Part shown: positions 8,349 through 15,579 of the stretch, in pieces
Layout: every line of letters begins with the position of its first letter
Position numbering within the stretch: the first letter of the stretch is position 1
Origin: Tistrella mobilis
GTDB taxonomy: Bacteria; Pseudomonadota; Alphaproteobacteria; Tistrellales; Tistrellaceae
DNA length: 48,219 bases
Assembly: GCF_039634785.1 (NCBI RefSeq)
Contig: NZ_JBBIAB010000033.1
Coordinates: 1 to 48,219, forward strand
Direction of reading: 5' to 3'
The notes under the pieces: generated by a model
The model's input: the letters and a program-made list of their open reading frames with translations, nothing else
Databases searched by the model: none
Told to the model about the DNA's origin: nothing
Program-made: the position numbers and the translations under genes

Positions 8349-9220
8349 CTCTCATCCCTCCCCAGAAATTCGGGCGTCGTGCAGGGTGACCCCCAGGCGC
8401 AATGCGACAGGGCGGCATCGGCGAACTGGCGGGGCCCACGGCCGGTTACCGCCTCACCCCGCTCCATGCCATGGGCGTAGGAATGCAGCAGGCCGCCGGG
8501 GCCGCGGGCGGTGACGAACATGGCGCCCGAGGTCGGCTGGCGGCCGGGGCCGTGGACCACCGGTACCTGGCGGGCCTGGAACAGATACCAGCCCTGCATC
8601 ACCGCATTGATCCCGTCCACCTCCCACACCGCGCCCAGCAGGCCGTCGCGATCCGAGGGGTAGAGGGCGATGCGGTGATGGGCATCGTCGATGCGCAGGA
8701 AGACGGCATCACCCGCCCAGTCCGAGACCTCGGCGCCGATGCCGCGGGTCCAGAAATCCTCGTTCGCCGCCATGTCGGTGCAGGCAAGCTGGACCGATTG
8801 CAGACCGGTGATGCCGGCATCGCGCGTCCCGTGATAGCGCCAGCCCGAGGTGAGCGGTCGCCAGACGATCTCGACCGCCACGCCATTGGGGGCGATGACC
8901 GACAGCCCGGCCTTGATCTGCCGGGCGGCGCAGGCCGCCGCATCCAGGCGCTGCCGGGGCAGGCCGGGACAGGCGGCTTCAAGCCGCGCCTCGGCCTCGT
9001 CCAGCTCGCGGGCATGGGCGACGGTGAGCGCCACCGCGGCGGGGCCGGCCTCGGCCGTGTAGCAGATCGCATAATTGCGCGCATCCGAACGGAAGCGGCG
9101 ATTGGCATCGTCGTGATCGCCCGGCTGCAGGCCGAAAATGCCGGTGGCGAAGGCCTCGGCGCCGTCCAGATCCTCGACGGGCACCCGCAGATAGCGCAGA
9201 TCCCGGTAGATATCGGTCAT
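8345..9220 (-). CDS. Extradiol dioxygenase paralogue lacking all iron ligands (VOC pseudoenzyme)
   Basis: This 291-residue protein is a tandem paralogue of the next gene. Shared blocks include YHGTRDAGITG, EVSDWAGDAVFLRI, DDAHHRIALYP and VHGPGRQPTS. Aligned by these blocks, every metal ligand is changed: FSHVGL becomes LQSVQL, IQHVNH becomes LLGAVW, and FEYSTG becomes LHSYAH. The Tyr250 equivalent is also lost (FVTARG), while the His179 equivalent is kept. The gene is full length with no frameshift and has a good AGGAGG site ten bases before its ATG, so it is probably expressed. It may be a non-iron enzyme such as a tautomerase or a partner subunit. Function is unknown. Confidence 0.85.
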   Translation of the reverse strand: MTDIYRDLRYLRVPVEDLDGAEAFATGIFGLQPGDHDDANRRFRSDARNYAICYTAEAGPAAVALTVAHARELDEAEARLEAACPGLPRQRLDAAACAARQIKAGLSVIAPNGVAVEIVWRPLTSGWRYHGTRDAGITGLQSVQLACTDMAANEDFWTRGIGAEVSDWAGDAVFLRIDDAHHRIALYPSDRDGLLGAVWEVDGINAVMQGWYLFQARQVPVVHGPGRQPTSGAMFVTARGPGGLLHSYAHGMERGEAVTGRGPRQFADAALSHCAWGSPCTTPEFLGRDER

Positions 9221-9293
9221 CTCGATCGTCCTCCTGGCCGGCCGTCCCCGGGGGGCGGGGGACGGCGGCCGTGGCAGTGGGAAAGAAGGCGGA

Positions 9294-10265
9294 TCAGAGG
9301 CCCGCGGCTTCCTTCTCCAGTTCCTTCAGCAGCGGGGTCTTCTCGCGCCAGGACTGGTACCAGAGGTCGACGGCGCTGCCGAAGAAGGCGCGATCGGCGT
9401 TCACCACCGGCACGCTGGTGGTCTTCAGCTTGTCGAGATAGGTGGCGTCGATCTCGGCATAGGCGCCGACGATGCCGTCCAGCTCCTCGGCCATGATCTT
9501 TTCGATCACCGCCTGATCTTCCTTGGGCACGGTCTGCCACTTGCGGCCCGAACCCACCGCGATCATCGGGAACATCATGTGGTTCGACGCCACGATGGTG
9601 CCGGCATGCTCGTAATACTTCGAGTTCCAGGTGCCCTCGAAATCGATCTGCATGCCGTCGACCTGGCCGTTGGCGAAGGCGTCATAGAGCGCCGGCAGCG
9701 GCATGGGGGTGGGGGCCGCACCCAGCCGGGTCCAGAAATCCAGCTCCTGGGCGAAGGGCACGGTGCGCACCTTCTTGCCCGACAGATCCTCGACCGAGGC
9801 CACGGGGCCGCGCATCACGATCTGCCGCATGCCGGCCATACCCCAGCCGAAGCCCTTGAGCGCGAATTTGGACACGCCGCCCAGCAGCTTCTGCGCCACG
9901 CCGCCCTTCAGGATCTGCCGCGCGCCGGCGGCATCCTTGACGATATAGGGGGCGAGGAAGACGCCGTAATCGGCATCGCGGTTGGCGAATTCACCCAGCG
10001 TCAGGAAGGCGAAGTCGAGCGCGCCGGTCTGCAGCTGCTGTAGCATCTGCGCCTCGTTGCCAAGCTGGCCCGAGGGGAAGACCAGAATCTCGACCCGGCC
10101 GTTGGTGGCTTCTTTGATGCGCTCTGCGACCGTCACCGCGCTCTTCGACCACTGATGCGGCGGCGGGGTGATCAGGCCCAGCCGATACTGTTCTGCCTGG
10201 GCCTCGGCGCCGATCAGGCCGACCATCAATGCGGCGGCGGCGGTCAGGATGCGTGCTGCTTTCAT
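9294..10265 (-). CDS. dctP: TRAP transporter periplasmic solute-binding protein (DctP family)
   Basis: This 323-residue secreted binding protein has a Sec signal peptide (about residues 1-24: Lys/Arg start, alanine-leucine core, AEAQA end). DctP-family marks follow: the YRLGLITPPPHQWSKSA start, NGRVEILVFPSGQLG, and an LSGKKVRT segment whose Arg usually grips the substrate carboxylate. It would capture an organic acid and hand it to the DctQM membrane unit. Its ATG overlaps the stop of the upstream dehydrogenase gene by four bases. Placement in the ring-cleavage operon suggests an aromatic acid ligand, which is inference. Confidence 0.92.
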   Translation of the reverse strand: MKAARILTAAAALMVGLIGAEAQAEQYRLGLITPPPHQWSKSAVTVAERIKEATNGRVEILVFPSGQLGNEAQMLQQLQTGALDFAFLTLGEFANRDADYGVFLAPYIVKDAAGARQILKGGVAQKLLGGVSKFALKGFGWGMAGMRQIVMRGPVASVEDLSGKKVRTVPFAQELDFWTRLGAAPTPMPLPALYDAFANGQVDGMQIDFEGTWNSKYYEHAGTIVASNHMMFPMIAVGSGRKWQTVPKEDQAVIEKIMAEELDGIVGAYAEIDATYLDKLKTTSVPVVNADRAFFGSAVDLWYQSWREKTPLLKELEKEAAGL

Positions 10266-11215
10266 CCCTGGTTTCCTCTCGGGGTCTCGTTATGGGGGGT
10301 GGCTTCCTTCTTGGAGAGGAAGACCATGAGGTTGGTCAGGCCGGCATCGCGGCTGGCGGCGATCTCGGCCACCGGCCGCGGATCCGCCTCGGCCATGCCG
10401 GAGACGAGGCGGGCGCGGGTGGCGGCGTCCAGGCGCGGTGCGCCCAGCGTCGCCCACCAGCGTTCGAATTCGGGGCCGAGGGCGTCGACGAAACGCCCGA
10501 TGCCGCCCTCGGCACCCGCCAGATGGAAGACGGTGGAGGGGCCGACGATGCACCAGCGCGGCGCCAGACCCTGGATCACCGCCTGTTCGATATCGGCGAG
10601 GCTGGCGATGCCCTCGCTCGCCAGATGCACCGCCTCGCGCCAGAGCGCGGCCTGCAGGCGGTTGACCAGATGGCCGGGCACCGGCCGGGTCAGCGTCAGC
10701 ACCGTCTTGCCCATCGCCCGGAAGAGGTCGGCGGCGCGCGCCACCATTTCGGGCGCGGTCAGCGTGCCGCCCGACAGCTCCACCACCGGCATCAGATAGG
10801 GCGGGTTGCAGGGATGGGCGATCAGCAGGCGCTCCGGCCGGGCCAGCCCGTCGGCCATGTCGTCGGGCGACAGGCCCGACGAGGACGAGGCGATGATGCT
10901 GTCCGGGGCCAGATGCGGTTCCAGCGCCGCCAGCGCCCGGCGCTTCAGATCGAGCTTTTCGGGCAGGTTCTCCTGCACCAGCACCGGCGGCGGGCCGGCC
11001 TCGGCCGCGGTCGCGACATGGGCCGGCGCGGTCGCCCGCGGGCTGAGCGTGCCCAGGCCCTGCAGCACCGGCAATGCCTGCGCCTGGACGGTGGCGATGC
11101 GATCGGCCACCGCCGGATCGGGGTCGATCACGGTCACGTCATGGCCGGCGCCGGCGAAGGCGGCGGCCCAGCCGCAACCGATCAGTCCGCCACCCAGAAT
11201 CCAGATGCGTGCCAT
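10262..11215 (-). CDS. 3-hydroxyacyl-CoA dehydrogenase-like NAD-dependent oxidoreductase
   Basis: A 317-residue protein with an N-terminal Rossmann domain (GGGLIGCGWA, residues 8-17) and a dimer domain of the 3-hydroxyacyl-CoA dehydrogenase superfamily. The catalytic His lies in LIAHPCNPPYLMPVVE, the usual HxxNPP motif with a Cys before the Asn. Single-domain relatives include L-carnitine dehydrogenase, L-gulonate dehydrogenase and 3-hydroxybutyryl-CoA dehydrogenases. The NPPYLMPVVE ending is nearer to the carnitine and gulonate type, so a free hydroxy acid may be the substrate. The gene is wedged between the TRAP membrane and binding-protein genes, overlapping both (TGATG and ATGA). It probably oxidises a side-chain hydroxyl of the imported compound, which is inference. 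Confidence 0.82.
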   Translation of the reverse strand: MARIWILGGGLIGCGWAAAFAGAGHDVTVIDPDPAVADRIATVQAQALPVLQGLGTLSPRATAPAHVATAAEAGPPPVLVQENLPEKLDLKRRALAALEPHLAPDSIIASSSSGLSPDDMADGLARPERLLIAHPCNPPYLMPVVELSGGTLTAPEMVARAADLFRAMGKTVLTLTRPVPGHLVNRLQAALWREAVHLASEGIASLADIEQAVIQGLAPRWCIVGPSTVFHLAGAEGGIGRFVDALGPEFERWWATLGAPRLDAATRARLVSGMAEADPRPVAEIAASRDAGLTNLMVFLSKKEATPHNETPRGNQG

Positions 11216-12486
11216 CAGAGCAGATCCTTAAGGCCGGTGGAGAGAACGGGGAAGACGACCAGCAGCAACAGGACCGACAGCACCGCGAAGAAGAACGGCA
11301 TCAGCAGCACCGCCAGACGTTCGGCCTTCACCTTGCCCATCAGCGAGGCGACGAACAGCCCTGTGCCGACCGGTGGTGTCAGCAGACCCAGTGTCAGGTT
11401 CAGGCAGAGCACGACGCCGAAATGGAAGGGATCGATGCCGTAGACGCCTGTGGCGACCGGCAGGAAGACCGGCACGATCAGGATGATGGCGGGGATCGGG
11501 TCGCTGATCATGCCCAGCACCAGCAGCAGCACGTTCAGCATCAGCAGGAAGACGATCGGCGAAGCGGTCATCGCCTGCATGGTCTCCGCCACCAGGGCCG
11601 GCAGGTTTTCGAAGGTGATGACCCAGCTGAACACCTGGGCGGCGGCGATCAGGAACAGCACGGTCGCCGAGCCGCGCGCGGCATTCAGGAAGGCGGGGAG
11701 GATGTCGGCCAGCGTCATCTCGCGATAGACGAACAGGCCGATCAGCACCGCGGCGAGGCTGGCGATCGCGGCCGATTCGGTGGGGGTGGCAAGGCCGCCC
11801 AGGATCGAGCCGACGATGATCACCGGAATGGCGGCCGCCGGCAGGGCATCGAGCACGGCGCGGAAGCGGGCGCGGATCGGCATCGCCTCGGTCTTGGGAA
11901 AGCCGTGGCGGCGGCCCAGCCACATGATCACGCCGATGAAGGCGAGGAAGATCAGCAGGCCCGGCACGATGCCCGAGATGAACAGGTCGCCGATCGGGAT
12001 CTGTGCGATCACGCCGAAGATGATGAACAGCATCGAGGGCGGGATGATCGGCGCCAGCAGGCCGCCGGCGGCGGTGATCGCCACCGACACGTCGCGCGGA
12101 TAGCCGGCCTTTTCCATCTCGGGCACCGCCAGCCGCGACATGATGGTGATCTGCGCCACCGTCGAGCCCAGGATCGCCGCCATCATCATATTGGCGACCA
12201 GGTTGACATAGGCGAGCCCGCCGCGGATCGAGCCCAGCATGGCCAGCGCCAGCGCCATCAGCCGTCGGCCGATGCCGCCGGCATTCATGAACTCACCCAG
12301 CAGGATGAACAGCGGCAGGGCGAGCAGGCCGTAATTCTCCAGCCCCCCGAACATCTGCTGGCCATAGGACTGGAGCAGGATCAGGTTGCCGGTGGCGAAG
12401 ATGTAGATCAGGCCGAGGGCGGCGAGCGCGAAGGCGATCGGCATGCCGACCGCCAGCATGGCGAGGAATGAGACGCCCGCGATCAT
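11215..12486 (-). CDS. dctM: TRAP transporter large permease (DctM family)
   Basis: This 423-residue integral membrane protein has about a dozen hydrophobic helices and is the Na+-coupled transport unit of a TRAP system. DctM-family segments are GMPIAFALAALGLIY at the N-terminus, LFILLGEFMNAGGIGRRL, the VANMMMAAILGSTVAQI region, PPSMLFIIFGV and TPPVGTGLFV near the end. The ATG at 12486 overlaps the dctQ stop codon by four bases; a much longer open frame upstream is only an antisense-like read-through of dctQ in another frame. Its own stop overlaps the next start as TGATG. Confidence 0.93.
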   Translation of the reverse strand: MIAGVSFLAMLAVGMPIAFALAALGLIYIFATGNLILLQSYGQQMFGGLENYGLLALPLFILLGEFMNAGGIGRRLMALALAMLGSIRGGLAYVNLVANMMMAAILGSTVAQITIMSRLAVPEMEKAGYPRDVSVAITAAGGLLAPIIPPSMLFIIFGVIAQIPIGDLFISGIVPGLLIFLAFIGVIMWLGRRHGFPKTEAMPIRARFRAVLDALPAAAIPVIIVGSILGGLATPTESAAIASLAAVLIGLFVYREMTLADILPAFLNAARGSATVLFLIAAAQVFSWVITFENLPALVAETMQAMTASPIVFLLMLNVLLLVLGMISDPIPAIILIVPVFLPVATGVYGIDPFHFGVVLCLNLTLGLLTPPVGTGLFVASLMGKVKAERLAVLLMPFFFAVLSVLLLLVVFPVLSTGLKDLL

Positions 12487-13100
12487 GCCGCCATTTCCTC
12501 CCCGCCGGTCAGGCGGCCGGCGAGCGAGGCCAGCACATGGATGGTGGCGGTGACGCAGAAGACCGGCATCACCAGCCAGAACCAGACCTTGTGCATGCCC
12601 AGCGTCACGGTCGGCTCCTGATAGATGAAGTTGAAGGTCGAGGCGGTGAAATCCTCGATCGAGGCGGCCTGCAGCACGCCCACCGGATCGAACCAGCGCC
12701 AGATCTGCACCGAAAGCACGGCCAGGAAGACCAGCAGCGCCACATCCACCAGGATCGCGAGCCGGCGCCGCGCGGCGGGCCTGAGCGCATCCGGCAGCAG
12801 GGTGATCGCAATGTGCTGGCGCCGCGCGAGACCGAGCGAGGCGCCGATGAAGGCCGCCCAGGCCATCAGGAACACGGCCAGTTCGTCGGTCCAGATCAGC
12901 GGATTGCCCAGGCTGCGCGAGACGACGTTGCCGAGCAGCAGGCAGAAGATGCCGAACACCGTCAGCCCCGCCGCCCAGGCTTCGACCCCGGCGATGCGGT
13001 TGCTGAGTGTCTGCAGGCAGGCGACCGGACCAGGGACGCCGCGGGTGCCGGTGTGCAGCGGGGACTGCGACGCGCCGGCCTCTTCGAGGATTTTTGTCAT
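12483..13100 (-). CDS. dctQ: TRAP transporter small permease (DctQ family)
   Basis: This 205-residue protein has four predicted membrane helices (about residues 37-60, 70-92, 113-132 and 168-190), the DctQ layout. The family mark is NPLIWTDELAVFLMAWAAFI, followed by LARRQHIAITLLPD. It joins DctM in the membrane. It is the first gene of the ten-gene operon, with GGGAGG upstream of the ATG at 13100. Its promoter region carries palindromes likely bound by the divergent GntR protein. The first ~30 residues are polar and cytoplasmic. Confidence 0.9.
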   Translation of the reverse strand: MTKILEEAGASQSPLHTGTRGVPGPVACLQTLSNRIAGVEAWAAGLTVFGIFCLLLGNVVSRSLGNPLIWTDELAVFLMAWAAFIGASLGLARRQHIAITLLPDALRPAARRRLAILVDVALLVFLAVLSVQIWRWFDPVGVLQAASIEDFTASTFNFIYQEPTVTLGMHKVWFWLVMPVFCVTATIHVLASLAGRLTGGEEMAA

Positions 13101-13120
13101 CGATATTCCTCCCTGCGGGC

Positions 13121-13168
13121 ATAAAATATCGATATTTTGAGCGTGTCAATTTGGAAATTGATATTTTC
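13121..13168 (-). promoter_or_regulatory. TRAP/hpa operon promoter overlapped by palindromic GntR operators
   Basis: On the minus strand TTGACA (13144-13149) is followed 17 nt later by TTTTAT (13121-13126), a good vegetative-type promoter for dctQ. A perfect 16-bp palindrome, aaaatatcgatatttt (13123-13138), covers the spacer and -10. A second, caattt-gg-aaattg (13147-13160), overlaps the -35. An imperfect copy of the first is centred about 13161, three helical turns away. Binding of the divergent GntR/FCD protein here would block the operon. On the plus strand TTGATA (13158-13163) may serve gntR. Promoter strength and protein assignment are inference. Confidence 0.6.
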
Positions 13169-13223
13169 GGGCAGCCGAACTAGCCTGCCTCTGATTTCAA
13201 TCTCGCCGGGAAACCGACACCGC

Positions 13224-13970
13224 ATGGACAAGCGATCGCCCGTCCGCCCGGATAGCCCCGCCCGACCGGATATTGAAGACAAGACCCAGGCCGAACGCGC
13301 CTACCGCCTGATGCGCGAGGACATCGTCACCGGGGCGCTGCCGCCCGATCTGAAGCTCAAGATCGAGATGCTGCGCGACCGCTATCAGATCGGGGCGGGG
13401 CCGCTGCGCGAGGCGCTGGCCCGGCTGTCGGGGGAATATCTGGTGCAGATGCAGGGCCAGCGCGGCTTCGTGGTGGCGCCGATGTCGGCGACCGATGCCC
13501 GCGAGATCGGCCATCTGCGCAAGATCTTCGAAGCCGATGCCCTGGCCCAGTCCATCCCGGCCGGCGATGTCGCCTGGGAAGAGCGGGTCATCACCACCTA
13601 TCACCGCCTGGAGCGGCTGGAACTGGCCGACCGCCAGGGCGTCGAGCAGATGTCGGAATGGGAACGGCTGAACCACGATTTCCACGAGGCGCTGGTCTCG
13701 GCCTGCGCCTCGACCTGGCTTCTGCGCATGCGGGCGATGATGTTCCGCCATCATGAACGCTATCGCCGCCTGTCGCGCGCCAAGACCGTGATGACCCGCG
13801 ACATCCATCTGGAACATCGCGCCCTGCTGGATGCCGCACTCGACCGCAATGTCGACCGCGCGGCCGAGGTGATCCGCCGCCATATCGAACACACCACCGG
13901 CGCCGTGGTGGCGGCGCTGGCCCGGGATCCGGCCGTGGACGCGCCTGCGCAGGCGACCGGCACCGACTGA
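13224..13970 (+). CDS. GntR-family regulator with FCD domain
   Basis: This 248-residue repressor-type protein has an N-terminal winged helix (about residues 22-85; AYRLMREDIVTGALPPDLKL, then GPLREALARLSGEYLV) and a C-terminal all-helical FCD ligand domain. The FCD domain keeps metal/ligand His positions in LNHDFHEAL, LEHRALLDAA and RRHIEH. Such proteins usually sense an organic acid from the pathway they control. The ATG at 13224 is chosen as the first codon fitting the domain; an in-frame upstream start at 13137 would lie inside the operator. It is divergent from the TRAP/hpa operon, its most likely target, and is followed by a strong terminator. Confidence 0.9.
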   Translation: MDKRSPVRPDSPARPDIEDKTQAERAYRLMREDIVTGALPPDLKLKIEMLRDRYQIGAGPLREALARLSGEYLVQMQGQRGFVVAPMSATDAREIGHLRKIFEADALAQSIPAGDVAWEERVITTYHRLERLELADRQGVEQMSEWERLNHDFHEALVSACASTWLLRMRAMMFRHHERYRRLSRAKTVMTRDIHLEHRALLDAALDRNVDRAAEVIRRHIEHTTGAVVAALARDPAVDAPAQATGTD

Positions 13971-13992
13971 CATCGACCGCCCGTCGGGCGCA

Positions 13993-14026
13993 GAAAGGGC
14001 CGGGATGTCGCCATCCCGGCCCTTTC
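13993..14026. terminator. Strong bidirectional terminator between gntR and the aldehyde dehydrogenase
   Basis: A perfect 15-bp stem (13993-14007 with 14012-14026, gaaagggccgggatg and its complement) encloses a tcgc loop. The A-rich start and T-rich end make it suitable for both of the convergent genes. Confidence 0.85.
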
Positions 14027-14053
14027 GGTGTGTCTGCTGCCGACGGTGCCCCG

Positions 14054-15490
14054 TCAGAAGGTCGTGTTGTGGGCGGTGAACTTGGTGATCAGATAGGGCT
14101 CCATCGCCTCGATGCCGCCTTCCGAGCCGTAGCCGGAATCCTTGATGCCGCCGAAGGGCACCTCGGGCAGGGCCAGCATGCCCTGGTTGATCGAGATCAT
14201 GCCGCTTTCGATATCGGCCGAAAGTGCGGCCGCGGTCTTCGACGACGAGGTGTAGGCATAGGCCGCCAGGCCATAGGGCAGGCGGTTGGCTTCGGCAATC
14301 AGCGCGTCATAGCCGCTGAAGGTCGAAACCGGCACCACCGGGCCGAAGGGCTCTTCATTCATGATCCGGGCCGCGAGCGGCACGCCGGTCATCACCGTCG
14401 GCTGGAAGAAATAGCCCTTGTTGCCGATGCGCTCGCCACCGGTGCGGATGGTGGCGCCATTGGCGACGGCGTCGGCGACCAGGGCTTCCATCGCGTCCAC
14501 GCGGCGCGAATTGGCCAGCGGCCCCATGCGGGTCTCGGGATCGAGGCCGTCACCGACCTTGATCGAGGCCACCGCCTCGGTGAATTCGCCGACGAAGCGG
14601 TCGGCGACGCTCTCTTCCACCAGGAAGCGGGTCGGCGAGACGCAGACCTGGCCGGCATTGCGGAACTTCTGTGCCGCCAGCGCCTTGGCCGCCTTCGAGA
14701 CGTCGACATCGCCGAACACGATCGCCGGCGCATGGCCGCCGAGCTCCATGGTCGCGCGCTTCATGTGCTGGCCGGCCATCGCCGCCAGATGCTTGCCGAC
14801 CGCGGTGGAGCCGGTGAACGAGATCTTGGCGATCACCGGATGCGGGATCAGATAGGACGAGACCTCGGCCGGAATGCCGTAGACCAGGTTGATCACGCCG
14901 GCCGGCACGCCGGCATCGGCATAGGCGCGGATCAGCTCGGCGCAGCTTGCCGGGGTCTCTTCCGGGCCCTTCACGATGATGGTGCAGCCGGTCGCGATCG
15001 CGGCCGAGACCTTGCGGACCACCTGGTTGATCGGGAAGTTCCAGGGCGTGAAGGCGGCGACGACGCCCACCGGCTCGCGCGTCACGGTCTGGAGATGACC
15101 CACGGCGCGGGACGGGATCACCCGGCCATAGGTGCGGCGACCTTCCTCGGCGAACCAGTCGATGAGGTCGGCGGCGGCCAGCGTCTCGACCTTGGCTTCG
15201 GCCAGTGGCTTGCCCTGTTCCATGGTCATGATGCGGGCGATGGTGTCGGCCCGCTCGCGCAGCAGATCGGCCGCCTTGCGCATCACCTTGGACCGGTCAT
15301 AGGGCGAGACCTTGCGCCAGGTCTTGAACGCCCGGGCGGCAGCCTCGAGTGCGCGGTCCAGATCGCCGGTCGACGCATGGGCGACGCGGCCGATCTCCTC
15401 GGCGGTGGCCGGGTTCAGGACGGCCTCGTCCTTGCCCGTCGAGCCCGGAGCCCAGGTGCCGTCGATGAAGAGGCTGGTATTCGGATACAT
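14054..15490 (-). CDS. gabD: Succinate-semialdehyde dehydrogenase-like aldehyde dehydrogenase
   Basis: A 478-residue NAD(P)-dependent aldehyde dehydrogenase of the GabD type. Catalytic residues are Asn151 (TPWNFP), Lys174 (IIVKGPEE), Glu249 (MELGGH) and Cys283 ([12 protein letters not shown]). The C-x-S-P-T-R sequence after the nucleophile and the KGPEETP segment are typical of succinate-semialdehyde dehydrogenases. The ATG at 15490 follows a GAGGAG box; a longer open frame upstream overlaps the diguanylate cyclase gene and is not real. It is convergent with gntR and close to hpaI, whose product is succinic semialdehyde, so it would feed succinate to the TCA cycle. 2,5-dioxovalerate dehydrogenases are close relatives. 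Confidence 0.85.
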   Translation of the reverse strand: MYPNTSLFIDGTWAPGSTGKDEAVLNPATAEEIGRVAHASTGDLDRALEAAARAFKTWRKVSPYDRSKVMRKAADLLRERADTIARIMTMEQGKPLAEAKVETLAAADLIDWFAEEGRRTYGRVIPSRAVGHLQTVTREPVGVVAAFTPWNFPINQVVRKVSAAIATGCTIIVKGPEETPASCAELIRAYADAGVPAGVINLVYGIPAEVSSYLIPHPVIAKISFTGSTAVGKHLAAMAGQHMKRATMELGGHAPAIVFGDVDVSKAAKALAAQKFRNAGQVCVSPTRFLVEESVADRFVGEFTEAVASIKVGDGLDPETRMGPLANSRRVDAMEALVADAVANGATIRTGGERIGNKGYFFQPTVMTGVPLAARIMNEEPFGPVVPVSTFSGYDALIAEANRLPYGLAAYAYTSSSKTAAALSADIESGMISINQGMLALPEVPFGGIKDSGYGSEGGIEAMEPYLITKFTAHNTTF

Positions 15491-15579
15491 CTCTCGCTCC
15501 TCGGGAGGGGACATGTGGCCCCGTGGGGCCGGGCGGGGGTGAGGGTGAAGGTGAAGGGGTGGGGATGAGTGCGGATCGG

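Noticed and set aside
8345-9220. The ligand-less dioxygenase paralogue as a decayed pseudogene
   Set aside because: Full length, no frameshift or stop, strong ribosome-binding site, overlap with the active gene and conserved blocks argue against decay.
11215-13149. Apparent fusion extending dctM upstream across dctQ
   Set aside because: The upstream part is Arg/Ala/Pro-rich read-through in a different frame from dctQ; the ATGA overlap gives a normal dctM start at 12486.
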